This document shows positions 1-6,645 of a DNA stretch of 21,099 nucleotides, piece after piece. The stretch is from NCBI GenBank assembly GCA_037444005.1, contig JBBING010000040.1, positions 1 through 21,099 of the forward strand. The letters are read 5' to 3'. How positions within the stretch are numbered: the first letter of the stretch is position 1; each line of letters begins with the position of its first letter. The DNA comes from DATLZC01 sp037444005 (lineage in GTDB: Bacteria > Chloroflexota > Dehalococcoidia > DSTF01 > JACRBR01). Made by a program: the position numbers and the translations under genes. The notes beneath the pieces were generated by a model. That model had not been told where the DNA came from, ran no database searches, and saw nothing but the letters and a program-made list of their open reading frames with translations.

Positions 1-26
1 CACCCATGCTCCAGAAAGGAGGTAGG

Positions 27-52
27 TGTACGGCATGTACTGCACCCGTACA
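27..52 (+). repeat. Inverted repeat upstream of the rplU promoter
   Basis: TGTACGG at 27-33 is perfectly complementary to CCGTACA at 46-52, leaving a 12-base loop. It sits just upstream of the -35 box at 58-63. It could be an operator, or the end of an upstream transcript outside the window. A Shine-Dalgarno-like AAAGGAGG precedes it at about 15-22, followed by an ATG at 35 that opens an 8-codon frame (MYCTRTGI, stop at 59-61). Whether this mini-frame is translated is unknown. Confidence 0.4.
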
Positions 53-57
53 GGCAT

Positions 58-87
58 TTGACCCCTGAGCGGGTCCGCCGATAGAAT
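58..87 (+). promoter_or_regulatory. Sigma70-type promoter of the rplU operon
   Basis: TTGACC at 58-63 and TAGAAT at 82-87 are separated by 18 bases, and each matches the consensus at five of six positions. A transcript starting near 94 would have a leader of about 46 bases before the rplU ATG at 140. The promoter overlaps the apparent upstream ATG at 86, which argues against an 18-residue N-terminal extension of L21. Confidence 0.6.
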
Positions 88-98
88 GCAGCGCGCCA

Positions 99-123
99 TC
101 CGCCCGAGGGCGGAATTTCTTTG
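99..123 (+). promoter_or_regulatory. Leader hairpin with T-rich tail before rplU
   Basis: TCCGCC (99-104) pairs with GGCGGA (109-114) around a CGAG loop, one further C:G pair being possible, and is followed by AATTTCTTTGT. It resembles a small intrinsic terminator placed within the predicted leader, about 25 bases before the L21 start. It may be an attenuator, an autoregulatory site or a 5'-stabilising hairpin. L21 leaders that bind the product are known in Firmicutes, but I cannot align this one to them. Confidence 0.4.
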
Positions 124-139
124 TCACGAGGTACCGGCC

Positions 140-709
140 ATGTACGCCGTCCTGCGCAGCGGGGGTCGTCAGTTCCGGGTCGAGGAGGGCCGCACCATCC
201 GCGTCCCGAAGATCGACGCGGAAGAAGGCGCCCGGCTGGAGCTGCCCGAGGTCCTGCTGCTCGCTCGCGACGGGGAGGTGACGGTGGGCACGCCGCTCGT
301 GGAGGGCGCCCGGGTGATCGCCGAGGTCGCGGCCCAGGGTCGCGACAAGAAGATCACCGTCTTCAAGTACAAATCCAAGATCCGGTACCGCCGCAAGCGG
401 GGGCACCGGCAGGCCTATACCCAGCTGCGCATCGAGCGCATCCTCGCGCCGGGCGAAGCGGAGCCCGCCGAGGAGGCCCCGCGGCGCGGGCGGCGCAAGG
501 CCCAGGCCGAGGCCGCCCCGGAGGCTCCCGCCGCCGAGGCTCCGGCGGCGGAAGCGCAGGCGGATGCGCCGGAGGCGGAAGCGAAGCCGCGCGCACGCCG
601 GTCCCGCGCGGCCACGCCCGAGGCGGACGCGCCGGCAGTGGAGGAGCGCCCGAAGCGGGCGCGGTCCAAGAAGAGCGAATCGACGGCCCCGGAAGAGGGT
701 GAGGCATAA
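140..709 (+). CDS. rplU: 50S ribosomal protein L21 with long acidic/basic C-terminal tail
   Basis: Large-subunit protein L21, which binds 23S rRNA. The start is placed at ATG 140 because MYAVLRSGGRQF is the normal L21 N-terminus and a GAGG box (128-131) precedes it; an in-frame ATG at 86 lies inside the promoter. The hallmark KYKSKIRYRRKRGHRQ stretch is at residues 76-91. The conserved fold ends near residue 104. It is followed by about 85 residues of low-complexity Ala, Glu, Pro, Arg and Lys sequence with repeats such as EAPAAEAPAAEA, giving 189 residues against the usual roughly 100-105. The tail is probably disordered; similar tails occur on ribosomal proteins of some GC-rich bacteria, with no known function that I can state. 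It is first gene of rplU-rpmA-rpmE, and rpmA begins 3 bases after its stop. Confidence 0.96.
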   Translation: MYAVLRSGGRQFRVEEGRTIRVPKIDAEEGARLELPEVLLLARDGEVTVGTPLVEGARVIAEVAAQGRDKKITVFKYKSKIRYRRKRGHRQAYTQLRIERILAPGEAEPAEEAPRRGRRKAQAEAAPEAPAAEAPAAEAQADAPEAEAKPRARRSRAATPEADAPAVEERPKRARSKKSESTAPEEGEA

Positions 710-712
710 GCC

Positions 713-976
713 ATGGCACACAAGAAGGGCGGCGGTAGCACCAAGAACGGCCGCGACAGCAACGCGAAGCGCCTGGGGGTGAAGCGGTACGACGGCCAGG
801 TCATCCCCGCGGGGACGATCATCGTGCGCCAGCGGGGCACGCGTATTCACCCCGGCGTCAACGTGGGCGTGGGACGGGACCACACGCTGTACGCCCTGGT
901 GCAAGGCGCCGTCAAGTTCGAGCCCTACGCCAAGGGGCGCCGCAAGCAGGTCAGCGTCTACCCGGTGACGGCGTAA
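713..976 (+). CDS. rpmA: 50S ribosomal protein L27
   Basis: L27 lies near the peptidyl-transferase centre of the large subunit. The protein has 87 residues. It begins directly with MAHKKGGGSTKNGRDSNAKR, so it lacks the cleavable N-terminal extension found in Firmicutes, and no processing protease is implied. The GxxIVRQRGTRIHPG segment is typical of the family. ATG 713 follows the rplU stop by 3 bases, and the end of rplU supplies a GAGGGTGAGG Shine-Dalgarno region. This is the standard rplU-rpmA pair found in most bacteria, certainly co-transcribed from the promoter at 58-87. Identification is secure. Confidence 0.98.
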   Translation: MAHKKGGGSTKNGRDSNAKRLGVKRYDGQVIPAGTIIVRQRGTRIHPGVNVGVGRDHTLYALVQGAVKFEPYAKGRRKQVSVYPVTA

Positions 977-983
977 CGTAGCC

Positions 984-1196
984 ATGAAGCCGAAGATTCA
1001 TCCCGAATACGGCGAAGCCACGGTGCACTGCGCGTGCGGCAATACCTTCACCACCCGCTCGACGAAGAAGAACATCCACGTCGAGGTGTGCTCCGCGTGC
1101 CATCCGTACTTCACCGGACAGCAGCGCATCGTGGACACGGCCGGCCGTGTCGAGCGCTTCTTGCGCCGCTACGGCATGACCGAAGAGCAGACGTAA
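984..1196 (+). CDS. rpmE: 50S ribosomal protein L31, zinc-binding (C+) type
   Basis: Short large-subunit protein of 70 residues. Cysteines at residues 16, 18, 36 and 39 (HCACGN and VCSACHPYFTG) form the zinc site of the C+ form of L31, so this is the primary zinc-containing paralogue, not the zinc-independent replacement. The ATG at 984 follows the rpmA stop by 7 bases. It closes the ribosomal operon: a terminator hairpin lies 26 bases downstream. rpmE directly after rplU-rpmA is not the universal arrangement, and may help place the lineage. Confidence 0.97.
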   Translation: MKPKIHPEYGEATVHCACGNTFTTRSTKKNIHVEVCSACHPYFTGQQRIVDTAGRVERFLRRYGMTEEQT

Positions 1197-1221
1197 CGCC
1201 GAAGCCTCGCTGGGATGACCG

Positions 1222-1254
1222 GCGCCCCGGCGTGTCCGGGGTGCGTTCGTTTCT
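1222..1254 (+). terminator. Intrinsic terminator of the rplU-rpmA-rpmE operon
   Basis: GCGCCCCGG (1222-1230) pairs with CCGGGGTGC (1236-1244) over nine base pairs, one of them G-U, around a CGTGT loop. A GTTCGTTTCT tract follows. It lies between rpmE and the MFS gene, so it ends the ribosomal transcript. It also makes an MFS start at ATG 1215 unlikely, since that reading would translate through the terminator. Confidence 0.75.
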
Positions 1255-1292
1255 CGGCCCGTCCCACCAGCGGGCGCGATACGATACGAGTT

Positions 1293-2612
1293 GTGCGACC
1301 TCGAATCGAGAACACCACGGCGCTCGATTCTTCCGCGGCCGCGCCAGCAGGCGCCGCCCTCTCCCGCACGTTCCGCGCGCTTCGTCACCGCAACTACCGC
1401 CTCTTCTTCGCTGGACAGAGCATCTCCCAGACAGGCACCTGGATGCAGACCATCGCCCAGGCGTGGCTCGTGCTCGAATTGACGAACTCGAAGGCCGCAC
1501 TCGGCACGGTCACCATGCTCCAGTTTCTTCCCATCACCGTCTTCGTGCTGGTTGCGGGCGTGGTGGTGGACCGCGTTCCGAAGCACCGTTTCCTCGTCCT
1601 CACCCAGACCCTCGCCGCCGCGCAGGCGGCGTCGCTCGCCCTGCTCGTCTGGACCGGGCAGGTCAGGCTCTGGCACGTGTACGGCCTCGCGTTCGTCCTC
1701 GGGCTCGCTAACGCGTTCGACCAGCCGACACGTCAATCGTTCGTGGTGGAAATGGTCGGCAAAGACGACCTGCCGAATGCCATTGCGCTCAATTCCGGCA
1801 TGTTCAACGCCGCGCGCCTGCTCGGCCCGGCGGTGGGCGGATTCGTGATCGCCACCATCGGCGTACGCGGCGCTTTCCTCGCGAACGCCGTCAGCTTCCT
1901 TCCCGTCATTGCCGCACTGCTGCTCATCGACCCTTCCCAATTGAGGAGCTCTCCGCGCGTGGCGTCGTCCCGCGCGCATCCTCTGCGCGAAGTGACCGAA
2001 GGCTTGCGGTATGCGCTCGCCACGCCTCCCGCCCTGCTCGTGGTGCTGATGCTCGCGTTCGTCGGCACCTTCGGCTACAACTTCAGCGTCGTTCTTCCGC
2101 TCGTCGACCGCTACGTGCTCCACAGGGGATCCGTGGGGCTCGGATTGATGACGGCGTCCGTGGGCGCCGGCGCGTTGGTCGCGGCGGCGGCCCTCGCCGC
2201 GCAGCGACGGTCCTCGCTGCGGACGATGCTGGCCGGCGCCGGCGCCTTCGGACTCGCACTGGCGGGCGTCGGGGTGAGCCGGTGGTTCCCTGTGACGGTC
2301 GCCCTGCTGGTCCTGGTGGGGGCTGCAGGCACGTTCTTCACCGCCACGGCCAACACGACACTGCAACTCTCAGCTCCCGACGAACTGCGCGGGCGCGTGA
2401 TGTCCCTGTACATGCTGCTGTTCGCGGGATCCACGCCCGTCGGCGGCTACCTGACCGGGCGCCTCGCGCAACACGTCGGTGTGCCCGAGACCGTGATGCT
2501 CGAGGCGTCCCTGTGCCTCGCAGGATTTGCCCTCGGGGTGGCGTATTACACATCGCATCGCGCCCATTTCGGGCTCACAGCGCGCGAAGCTCCGGCGCAC
2601 GGCTCGCCGTGA
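1293..2612 (+). CDS. MFS exporter of the EntS/MFS_3 type
   Basis: Predicted inner-membrane major facilitator protein with about 12 hydrophobic segments. The region FDQPTRQSFVVEMV followed by DLPNAIALNSGMFNAARLLGPA is typical of the MFS_3 (EntS-like efflux) subfamily, whose members export siderophores, macrolides or other small molecules. The substrate here cannot be told. I place the start at GTG 1293 (439 residues), because an ATG at 1215 lies before the terminator hairpin and adds a Cys/Pro-rich stretch unlike the family. A TACGAT -10-like box at 1280-1285 sits 7 bases before GTG and no Shine-Dalgarno is seen, so a leaderless transcript is plausible. An N-terminal cytoplasmic stretch of about 25 residues precedes the first membrane helix. 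Family assignment is firm; start and substrate are not. Confidence 0.88.
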   Translation: MRPRIENTTALDSSAAAPAGAALSRTFRALRHRNYRLFFAGQSISQTGTWMQTIAQAWLVLELTNSKAALGTVTMLQFLPITVFVLVAGVVVDRVPKHRFLVLTQTLAAAQAASLALLVWTGQVRLWHVYGLAFVLGLANAFDQPTRQSFVVEMVGKDDLPNAIALNSGMFNAARLLGPAVGGFVIATIGVRGAFLANAVSFLPVIAALLLIDPSQLRSSPRVASSRAHPLREVTEGLRYALATPPALLVVLMLAFVGTFGYNFSVVLPLVDRYVLHRGSVGLGLMTASVGAGALVAAAALAAQRRSSLRTMLAGAGAFGLALAGVGVSRWFPVTVALLVLVGAAGTFFTATANTTLQLSAPDELRGRVMSLYMLLFAGSTPVGGYLTGRLAQHVGVPETVMLEASLCLAGFALGVAYYTSHRAHFGLTAREAPAHGSP

Positions 2613-2644
2613 CCGAACTGCGGCCTCTCCGGCTGCGCATCCCG

Positions 2645-2650
2645 TAGACT
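2645..2650 (+). promoter_or_regulatory. Candidate -10 box for a leaderless antiporter transcript
   Basis: TAGACT lies 5 bases before the ATG at 2656, so transcription would begin at or next to the start codon. The GAGG at 2651-2654 is too close to the ATG to act as a Shine-Dalgarno. No convincing -35 box is visible. Confidence 0.35.
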
Positions 2651-2655
2651 GAGGC

Positions 2656-4347
2656 ATGGGGCAGGAGTCGAGCCTCCTCGTCGACGTGGGCGTCGCCCTC
2701 GCCATCGCGCTCGCTGCCGGGTGGCTCGCGTCCCGCCTCCGTCTTCCCTCCGTCGTCGGGTACATCATCGCCGGCGTCGTTATCTCGCCCTTCACACCGG
2801 GCTTCGTCGGCGATGTGGACCGGCTCCGCCTCATCGCCGAGATCGGCGTCGTCCTCCTGCTGTTCTCCATCGGCGTCCAATTCTCCATCGCCGACCTCGC
2901 GCGTCTCGGTGGATGGCTCACCCTGGCCGCCGTCACCCAGATCGCGGGCGTCTTCGCCGCCGGGTGGGCGCTGTTCGCGGCTCTCGGCCTCTCTCACGAC
3001 GAGGCCTTCTACCTCGGCGCCGCGTTCTCCATCAGCAGCGGCGTCGTGCTGGTACGCTCCCTCGCCGCCAGCGCCGAGATCGAGTCCGAACACGGACGCG
3101 TCGCCGTGGGCTGGTCAGTGGTCCAGGACCTCGCGGTCGTCGTGCTCATCGTGGTCCTGGCGGCGTTCACGGAGGGCGCCGCGGTCCAGCAGGTGGCGCG
3201 CGACATGCTTCTGGCGGCCGCGAAGGCGACGGCGTTCGTCGCCGCCGTGCTCGTCGTGGGCCTTCGCGTCGTCCCCCTGTTCCTGAATCAGATCGCCGAA
3301 GAGCGCTCGCGCGAGCTCTTCTTCATCGCCATCGCCGCCCTGGTCATCGGAACGGCGCTCGCGTCCGAGTACATCGGCCTCTCGTTGGCGATAGGCGCCT
3401 TCCTCGCAGGCATCGTCGTGTCGGAATCGGACCTCTCGTATCGCGTCCTGGGGGACCTCCTGCCGACGCGCGACGTCTTCGCCGTGCTCTTCTTCGTCTC
3501 CGCGGGGATGCTCATCGACCCCGCGGTCATCGTGGACGAATGGGCGTCGGTCCTGCTCGCCCTCGCCATCATCCTGCTCCTGAAACCGGTGGTGACGTAC
3601 GCGCTGGCGCGACGGACAGGGAGGAGCGAGCGCGTGAGCGCCCTCACGGCGGCGCTCCTCGCGCCCGCGGGCGAGTTTTCCTTCGTGCTCGCCCGGGACG
3701 GGCTCCAGCGCGACGTAATCAGCGACGATGTCTTCAGCGTCGTGCTGACCGCCGCTGTCATCTCGATCGTGCTCAGTCCGCTGATCGTTCGGGCGGCGCA
3801 TGCGTGGTCCGCTCGCGGGTGGATCGCCGCACCACTGCCCACCGCCAACCCGGAGCAAGCGCCGGTCCGGGTGGGACGGCGAGCGGTCATCTGCGGCTTC
3901 GGCCGGGTTGGCGAAATCGTGGCGACGATCCTCTCGAACCGGTTCAGCGTCCTGATCGTCGAAGAAGACCGCCGTCTGGCCCGCGAGGCGCGAGAGCGGG
4001 GCTTCGAGGTCTTGGAAGGAGCGCCCGCGAGCCCATCGGTGCTGGAACGGATGGACCTGCGGAACGCGCGGGTACTCATCGTGACGCTGCCCGACCCCTT
4101 CGCCACCCGTCTCTTGGTGGAGCGAGCCCGCGCCATCAACCCGCGCCTGGATGTCATCGCCCGGGCGTCGTTGGCGACGGAGGCGCAGAAGCTGTACGAG
4201 GCGGGAGTCACGGAAGCGGTGGTGCCCGACGACGAAGTCGCCCTGGAGCTCGCGCGGCACTCGCTGCACCGCTTCGGGCTCTCGGCTCCCGAGGCGCTGG
4301 CGGCCATCCAGGGCTATCGCGCCCGCTTGCGGGAGCGCCGGCTCTGA
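2656..4347 (+). CDS. CPA2-family cation:proton antiporter with RCK/TrkA-N domain (KefB/YbaL-like)
   Basis: Integral membrane monovalent cation:proton antiporter of 563 residues. Residues 1 to about 385 hold some 12-13 hydrophobic helices. QDLAVVVLIVV carries the acidic residue of the transport site known from Kef and NapA-type proteins, and GAFLAGIVVSES and FFVSAGMLIDP are typical of the family. From about residue 410, AVICGFGRVGEIVATIL opens a Rossmann-type TrkA-N domain (GFGRVG nucleotide-binding loop) that would bind NAD(H) or another regulatory ligand. The usual C-terminal TrkA-C domain is absent. The gene shares no obvious operon partner and converges on hisI, with only 4 bases between the stops. 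The family is certain; K+ versus Na+ specificity is not. Confidence 0.93.
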   Translation: MGQESSLLVDVGVALAIALAAGWLASRLRLPSVVGYIIAGVVISPFTPGFVGDVDRLRLIAEIGVVLLLFSIGVQFSIADLARLGGWLTLAAVTQIAGVFAAGWALFAALGLSHDEAFYLGAAFSISSGVVLVRSLAASAEIESEHGRVAVGWSVVQDLAVVVLIVVLAAFTEGAAVQQVARDMLLAAAKATAFVAAVLVVGLRVVPLFLNQIAEERSRELFFIAIAALVIGTALASEYIGLSLAIGAFLAGIVVSESDLSYRVLGDLLPTRDVFAVLFFVSAGMLIDPAVIVDEWASVLLALAIILLLKPVVTYALARRTGRSERVSALTAALLAPAGEFSFVLARDGLQRDVISDDVFSVVLTAAVISIVLSPLIVRAAHAWSARGWIAAPLPTANPEQAPVRVGRRAVICGFGRVGEIVATILSNRFSVLIVEEDRRLAREARERGFEVLEGAPASPSVLERMDLRNARVLIVTLPDPFATRLLVERARAINPRLDVIARASLATEAQKLYEAGVTEAVVPDDEVALELARHSLHRFGLSAPEALAAIQGYRARLRERRL

Positions 4348-4351
4348 CAGG

Positions 4352-4663
4352 TCAGCCGACCGGGTTGAAGAAGCACGAGCGCGCGCCCGTGTGGCAGACG
4401 CCCTTCCCCAGCATTCGGACGCGCACGAGCAAGACGTCCTCGTCGCAGTCGGCGGCGATGGAGCGCACCTCGAGGTAGTCGCCCGACGTCGCGCCCTTGT
4501 GCCACAGCTCCTGACGGCTCCGGCTCCAGAAGACCACCTGCCCGCGCTCGCGCGTGAGGCGCAGCGACTCTTCGTTCATCCATCCGAGCATGAGCACGTC
4601 ACCCGTCTCGTCGTCCTGGATGATGGCGGGGATGAGGCCGCGCTCGTCGAACTTCAGAGGCAA
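4352..4663 (-). CDS. hisI: Phosphoribosyl-AMP cyclohydrolase
   Basis: Opens the adenine ring of phosphoribosyl-AMP in histidine biosynthesis; a cytoplasmic zinc/magnesium enzyme. The 103-residue protein is a stand-alone HisI without the HisE pyrophosphohydrolase domain. Motifs seen are ELWHKGATSG, the metal-binding DCDEDVLLV and the C-terminal CHTGARSCFF. The start is a TTG at 4663, fixed by an AAAGGAG Shine-Dalgarno at 4671-4677, 7 bases upstream. It follows hisF by 28 bases on the same strand, so the two are an operon. HisE and the other his genes are not in the window. Confidence 0.96.
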   Translation of the reverse strand: MPLKFDERGLIPAIIQDDETGDVLMLGWMNEESLRLTRERGQVVFWSRSRQELWHKGATSGDYLEVRSIAADCDEDVLLVRVRMLGKGVCHTGARSCFFNPVG

Positions 4664-4691
4664 CGTCGAACTCCTTTGTGATGTCTGGCAC

Positions 4692-5450
<759 letters not shown>

Positions 5451-5458
5451 ACGGGCAT

Positions 5459-5577
5459 GGTACCGAACGGGCCTCGCCGCGGGACAGCGGAGCCTAGGCC
5501 TCGAGCGGCCTGTTCAGCCCTTCCGCGCCGAGCCCTGCCTGCCGGAGAACGAGACCGGGAGTTAACTCCCGACGGGA
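5459..5577 (-). repeat. Diverged repeat copy A: hicA 3'-end relic and flank
   Basis: This stretch resembles 6108-6229 at most positions, including the outer flank GGTACCGAACGGG and the inner GACAGCGGAGCCTA. Read on the minus strand it encodes VLRQAGLGAEGLNRPLEA and a TAG stop at 5494-5496, matching the tail of the hicA at 6143-6374. No intact hicA start is present, so it is a remnant. Its inner edge overlaps the last codons of the DUF2283 gene, and its outer edge provides the -10-like box in front of hisF. Confidence 0.75.
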
Positions 5578-5774
5578 ACCGACTCGAACAGCAGCCGCCG
5601 CAGTTCTTCCTCGGACACCCGGCTGCTGAGATGGAGAATCTCAATGCCCACGGCGCGGCCCCTCTCGTCGTAGTCCACGATGATGCCGGGCGCGACTTCT
5701 TCGGACTCGGCGGCGGGCGCCTCTCCCAGAGTGAGGTAGAGGGCGTCCGCTTCCCGATCCACCTTGAGCTTCAT
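5562..5774 (-). CDS. DUF2283 family protein, putative antitoxin
   Basis: A 70-residue protein starting MKLKVDREADALYLTLGE and continuing VAPGIIVDYDERGRAVGIEIL, the DUF2283 signature. DUF2283 proteins are often encoded next to DUF4258 proteins and are predicted antitoxins; biochemical proof is scarce. ATG 5774 overlaps the stop of the upstream DUF4258 frame as ATGA, and a GGAGGA box lies at 5785-5790. Its last residues VPVGS appear to derive from hicA sequence (LPVG in the hicA copy), so the C-terminus is probably a recombination product fused to the relic at 5494-5577. The frame is intact. Confidence 0.75.
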   Translation of the reverse strand: MKLKVDREADALYLTLGEAPAAESEEVAPGIIVDYDERGRAVGIEILHLSSRVSEEELRRLLFESVPVGS

Positions 5775-6017
5775 GGAATGCGCTTCCTCCGGTCGAAGTA
5801 TACGCTAATGACCCGGCGGATGCGACCCGACGTTCACTACGACATGCAACACCTTGCCCCCGGCTTCCGCCACGCGACCGAGCCGGTGTTCCACACCGGG
5901 GTCCATCGAGTCGGGCTCTATCCGTTGCGGCTCCCGAAGCACTCGCTCCATCCATCCACGTAGGATGCCTCGTTTCTCCAGCACGTCGCTCGCGTGCCGC
6001 GTCAGTCGGTACTCCAC
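5771..6017 (-). pseudogene. DUF4258 family putative toxin, frameshifted
   Basis: Starting from GTG 6017 (preceded by AAGGGG with 9-base spacing) the frame reads VEYRLTRHASDVLEKRGI, then WMERVLREPQRIEPDSMDP, EHRLGRV and VLHVVVNVG. This is a DUF4258 protein, a family related to RelE/BrnT-like toxins. After NVG the frame runs into SHPPGH and stops at 5805. The +1 frame restores RIRRVISVYFDRRKRIP, the expected end, whose TGA overlaps the DUF2283 ATG. Loss of one C from the CCC at 5826-5828 would restore an open frame of about 82 residues. It is either a true inactivating insertion or a base-calling error. Its upstream neighbour on this strand is hicA. Confidence 0.7.
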
Positions 6018-6036
6018 GGCATCTTGCCCCTTCAGC

Positions 6037-6058
6037 ACACTTGCGGGACACTTGCGGG
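6037..6058. repeat. Tandem 11-bp direct repeat
   Basis: ACACTTGCGGG occurs twice head to tail, just upstream of the DUF4258 start between it and hicA. It may be a slippage duplication or a pair of half-sites for a TA autoregulator. Confidence 0.7.
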
Positions 6059-6107
6059 CTCCCTCCCCAAGCCGAGCCTTCTGGTCTCCAGGCGCAGCGA
6101 CCGCCAC

Positions 6108-6229
6108 GGTACCGAACGGGCATCGGCGCGGGACAGCGGAGCCTACGCTTCGAGCAGCGCGTTCAGCCCTTCGGCGTCGAGCCCCGCCTGCCGGAGGATG
6201 GAACGAAGCGTCCCGACGGGGAGCGTACG
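6108..6229 (-). repeat. Diverged repeat copy B: hicA 3' end and flank
   Basis: Partner of the repeat at 5459-5577. This copy contains the last third of hicA, its TAG at 6143-6145 and about 35 bases of 3' flank ending at GGTACC. The shared non-coding flank shows that a DNA segment was duplicated, and not only a protein-coding domain. Confidence 0.75.
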
Positions 6230-6374
6230 ACTTCCGTGGACCGGCACCACCACGAGGCCAGGGCGATAGGGGGACCTCAGATAGTGGTGACTGCCTCGAA
6301 TGTGGATCAGCTAAGCCTCCACGCTGCAGGGCTCGCACGAGGTCCTTGCCGCTGACGCGCGGCAGGCGCGTCAC
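6143..6374 (-). pseudogene. hicA: HicA-type mRNA interferase toxin, frameshifted
   Basis: GTG 6374 opens MTRLPRVSGKDLVRALQRGG, the canonical HicA N-terminus. The frame then goes wrong, while another frame continues LIHIRGSHHYLRSPYRPGL, VVVPVHGSRTLPVGTL and RSILRQAGLDAEGLNALLEA to the TAG at 6143. The RGSHH histidine, the catalytic residue of HicA RNases, is present. The break is at 6312/6313 on the plus strand, where restoring two bases (a CG) would give GGFELIHIRGSHH. The complete toxin would be about 79 residues. As read, the toxin is not made. GTG 6374 overlaps the hicB stop as GTGA, so the pair was translationally coupled, with antitoxin first. Confidence 0.82.
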
Positions 6375-6607
6375 GGAACGGCGACCTCGAGGTCAACCCA
6401 TTCCATCTGTCCATTGGCGGCCGGCAGCCGCAGGCCCGCCTTTTCCAGGGCTTCGAAGTAGCCCACGATGGCTTCTCTTGTGTTCGCGAGCGCCTCTTCC
6501 CGTGTATCGCCGAACGTCGAGAGGTCGTCGAGTTCCGGCACGTGCGTCACCCAGACGCGCTCATCGGCGTCCCATTCCAGCAGTACCCGAAACGTCCTCC
6601 GCTCCAT
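6371..6607 (-). CDS. hicB: HicB-type antitoxin, short form
   Basis: A 78-residue protein whose FRVLLEWDADERVWVTHVPE, STFGDTREEALANTREAI and GYFEALEKAGL segments are the HicB RNase-H-like antitoxin core, which binds and neutralises HicA. It lacks a C-terminal ribbon-helix-helix or HTH DNA-binding domain, so it may not autoregulate by itself. I choose ATG 6607 over GTG 6616 because AAAGGG at 6617-6622 gives a 9-base spacing to the ATG. The frame is intact although its toxin hicA is frameshifted, which fits survival of the antitoxin after loss of the toxin. It lies directly downstream of a DUF2283 relic. Confidence 0.85.
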   Translation of the reverse strand: MERRTFRVLLEWDADERVWVTHVPELDDLSTFGDTREEALANTREAIVGYFEALEKAGLRLPAANGQMEWVDLEVAVP

Positions 6608-6645
6608 CCACGCCACCCTTTGCGCGCCTCGAACGTGTTCACCAC

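Noticed and set aside
1..30. CCTCCTTTCT on the minus strand as a 16S rRNA 3' end
   Set aside because: It matches the anti-Shine-Dalgarno sequence, but the adjacent helix 45 sequence of 16S rRNA is absent, so it is more simply a strong Shine-Dalgarno on the plus strand.
86..139. N-terminal extension of L21 from ATG 86
   Set aside because: That ATG overlaps the -10 box; normal L21 proteins begin MYAV, at ATG 140, with its own GAGG box.
1215..1292. MFS start at ATG 1215
   Set aside because: The stretch runs through a good intrinsic terminator and encodes a Cys/Pro-rich sequence unlike the family.
951..2366. 471-codon frame on the minus strand
   Set aside because: It is antisense to rpmE and the MFS gene, rich in His/Arg/Glu/Gly without recognisable domains, and reflects GC-biased third positions. 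The same holds for the minus-strand frames at 3115-4269 and 3288-4307 and other long shadows.
5797..5802. TATACT on the minus strand as a promoter for the DUF2283 gene
   Set aside because: It is part of the VYF codons near the end of the DUF4258 frame, which overlaps the DUF2283 start. The repeated copy at 6750-6755 is the same coding relic.
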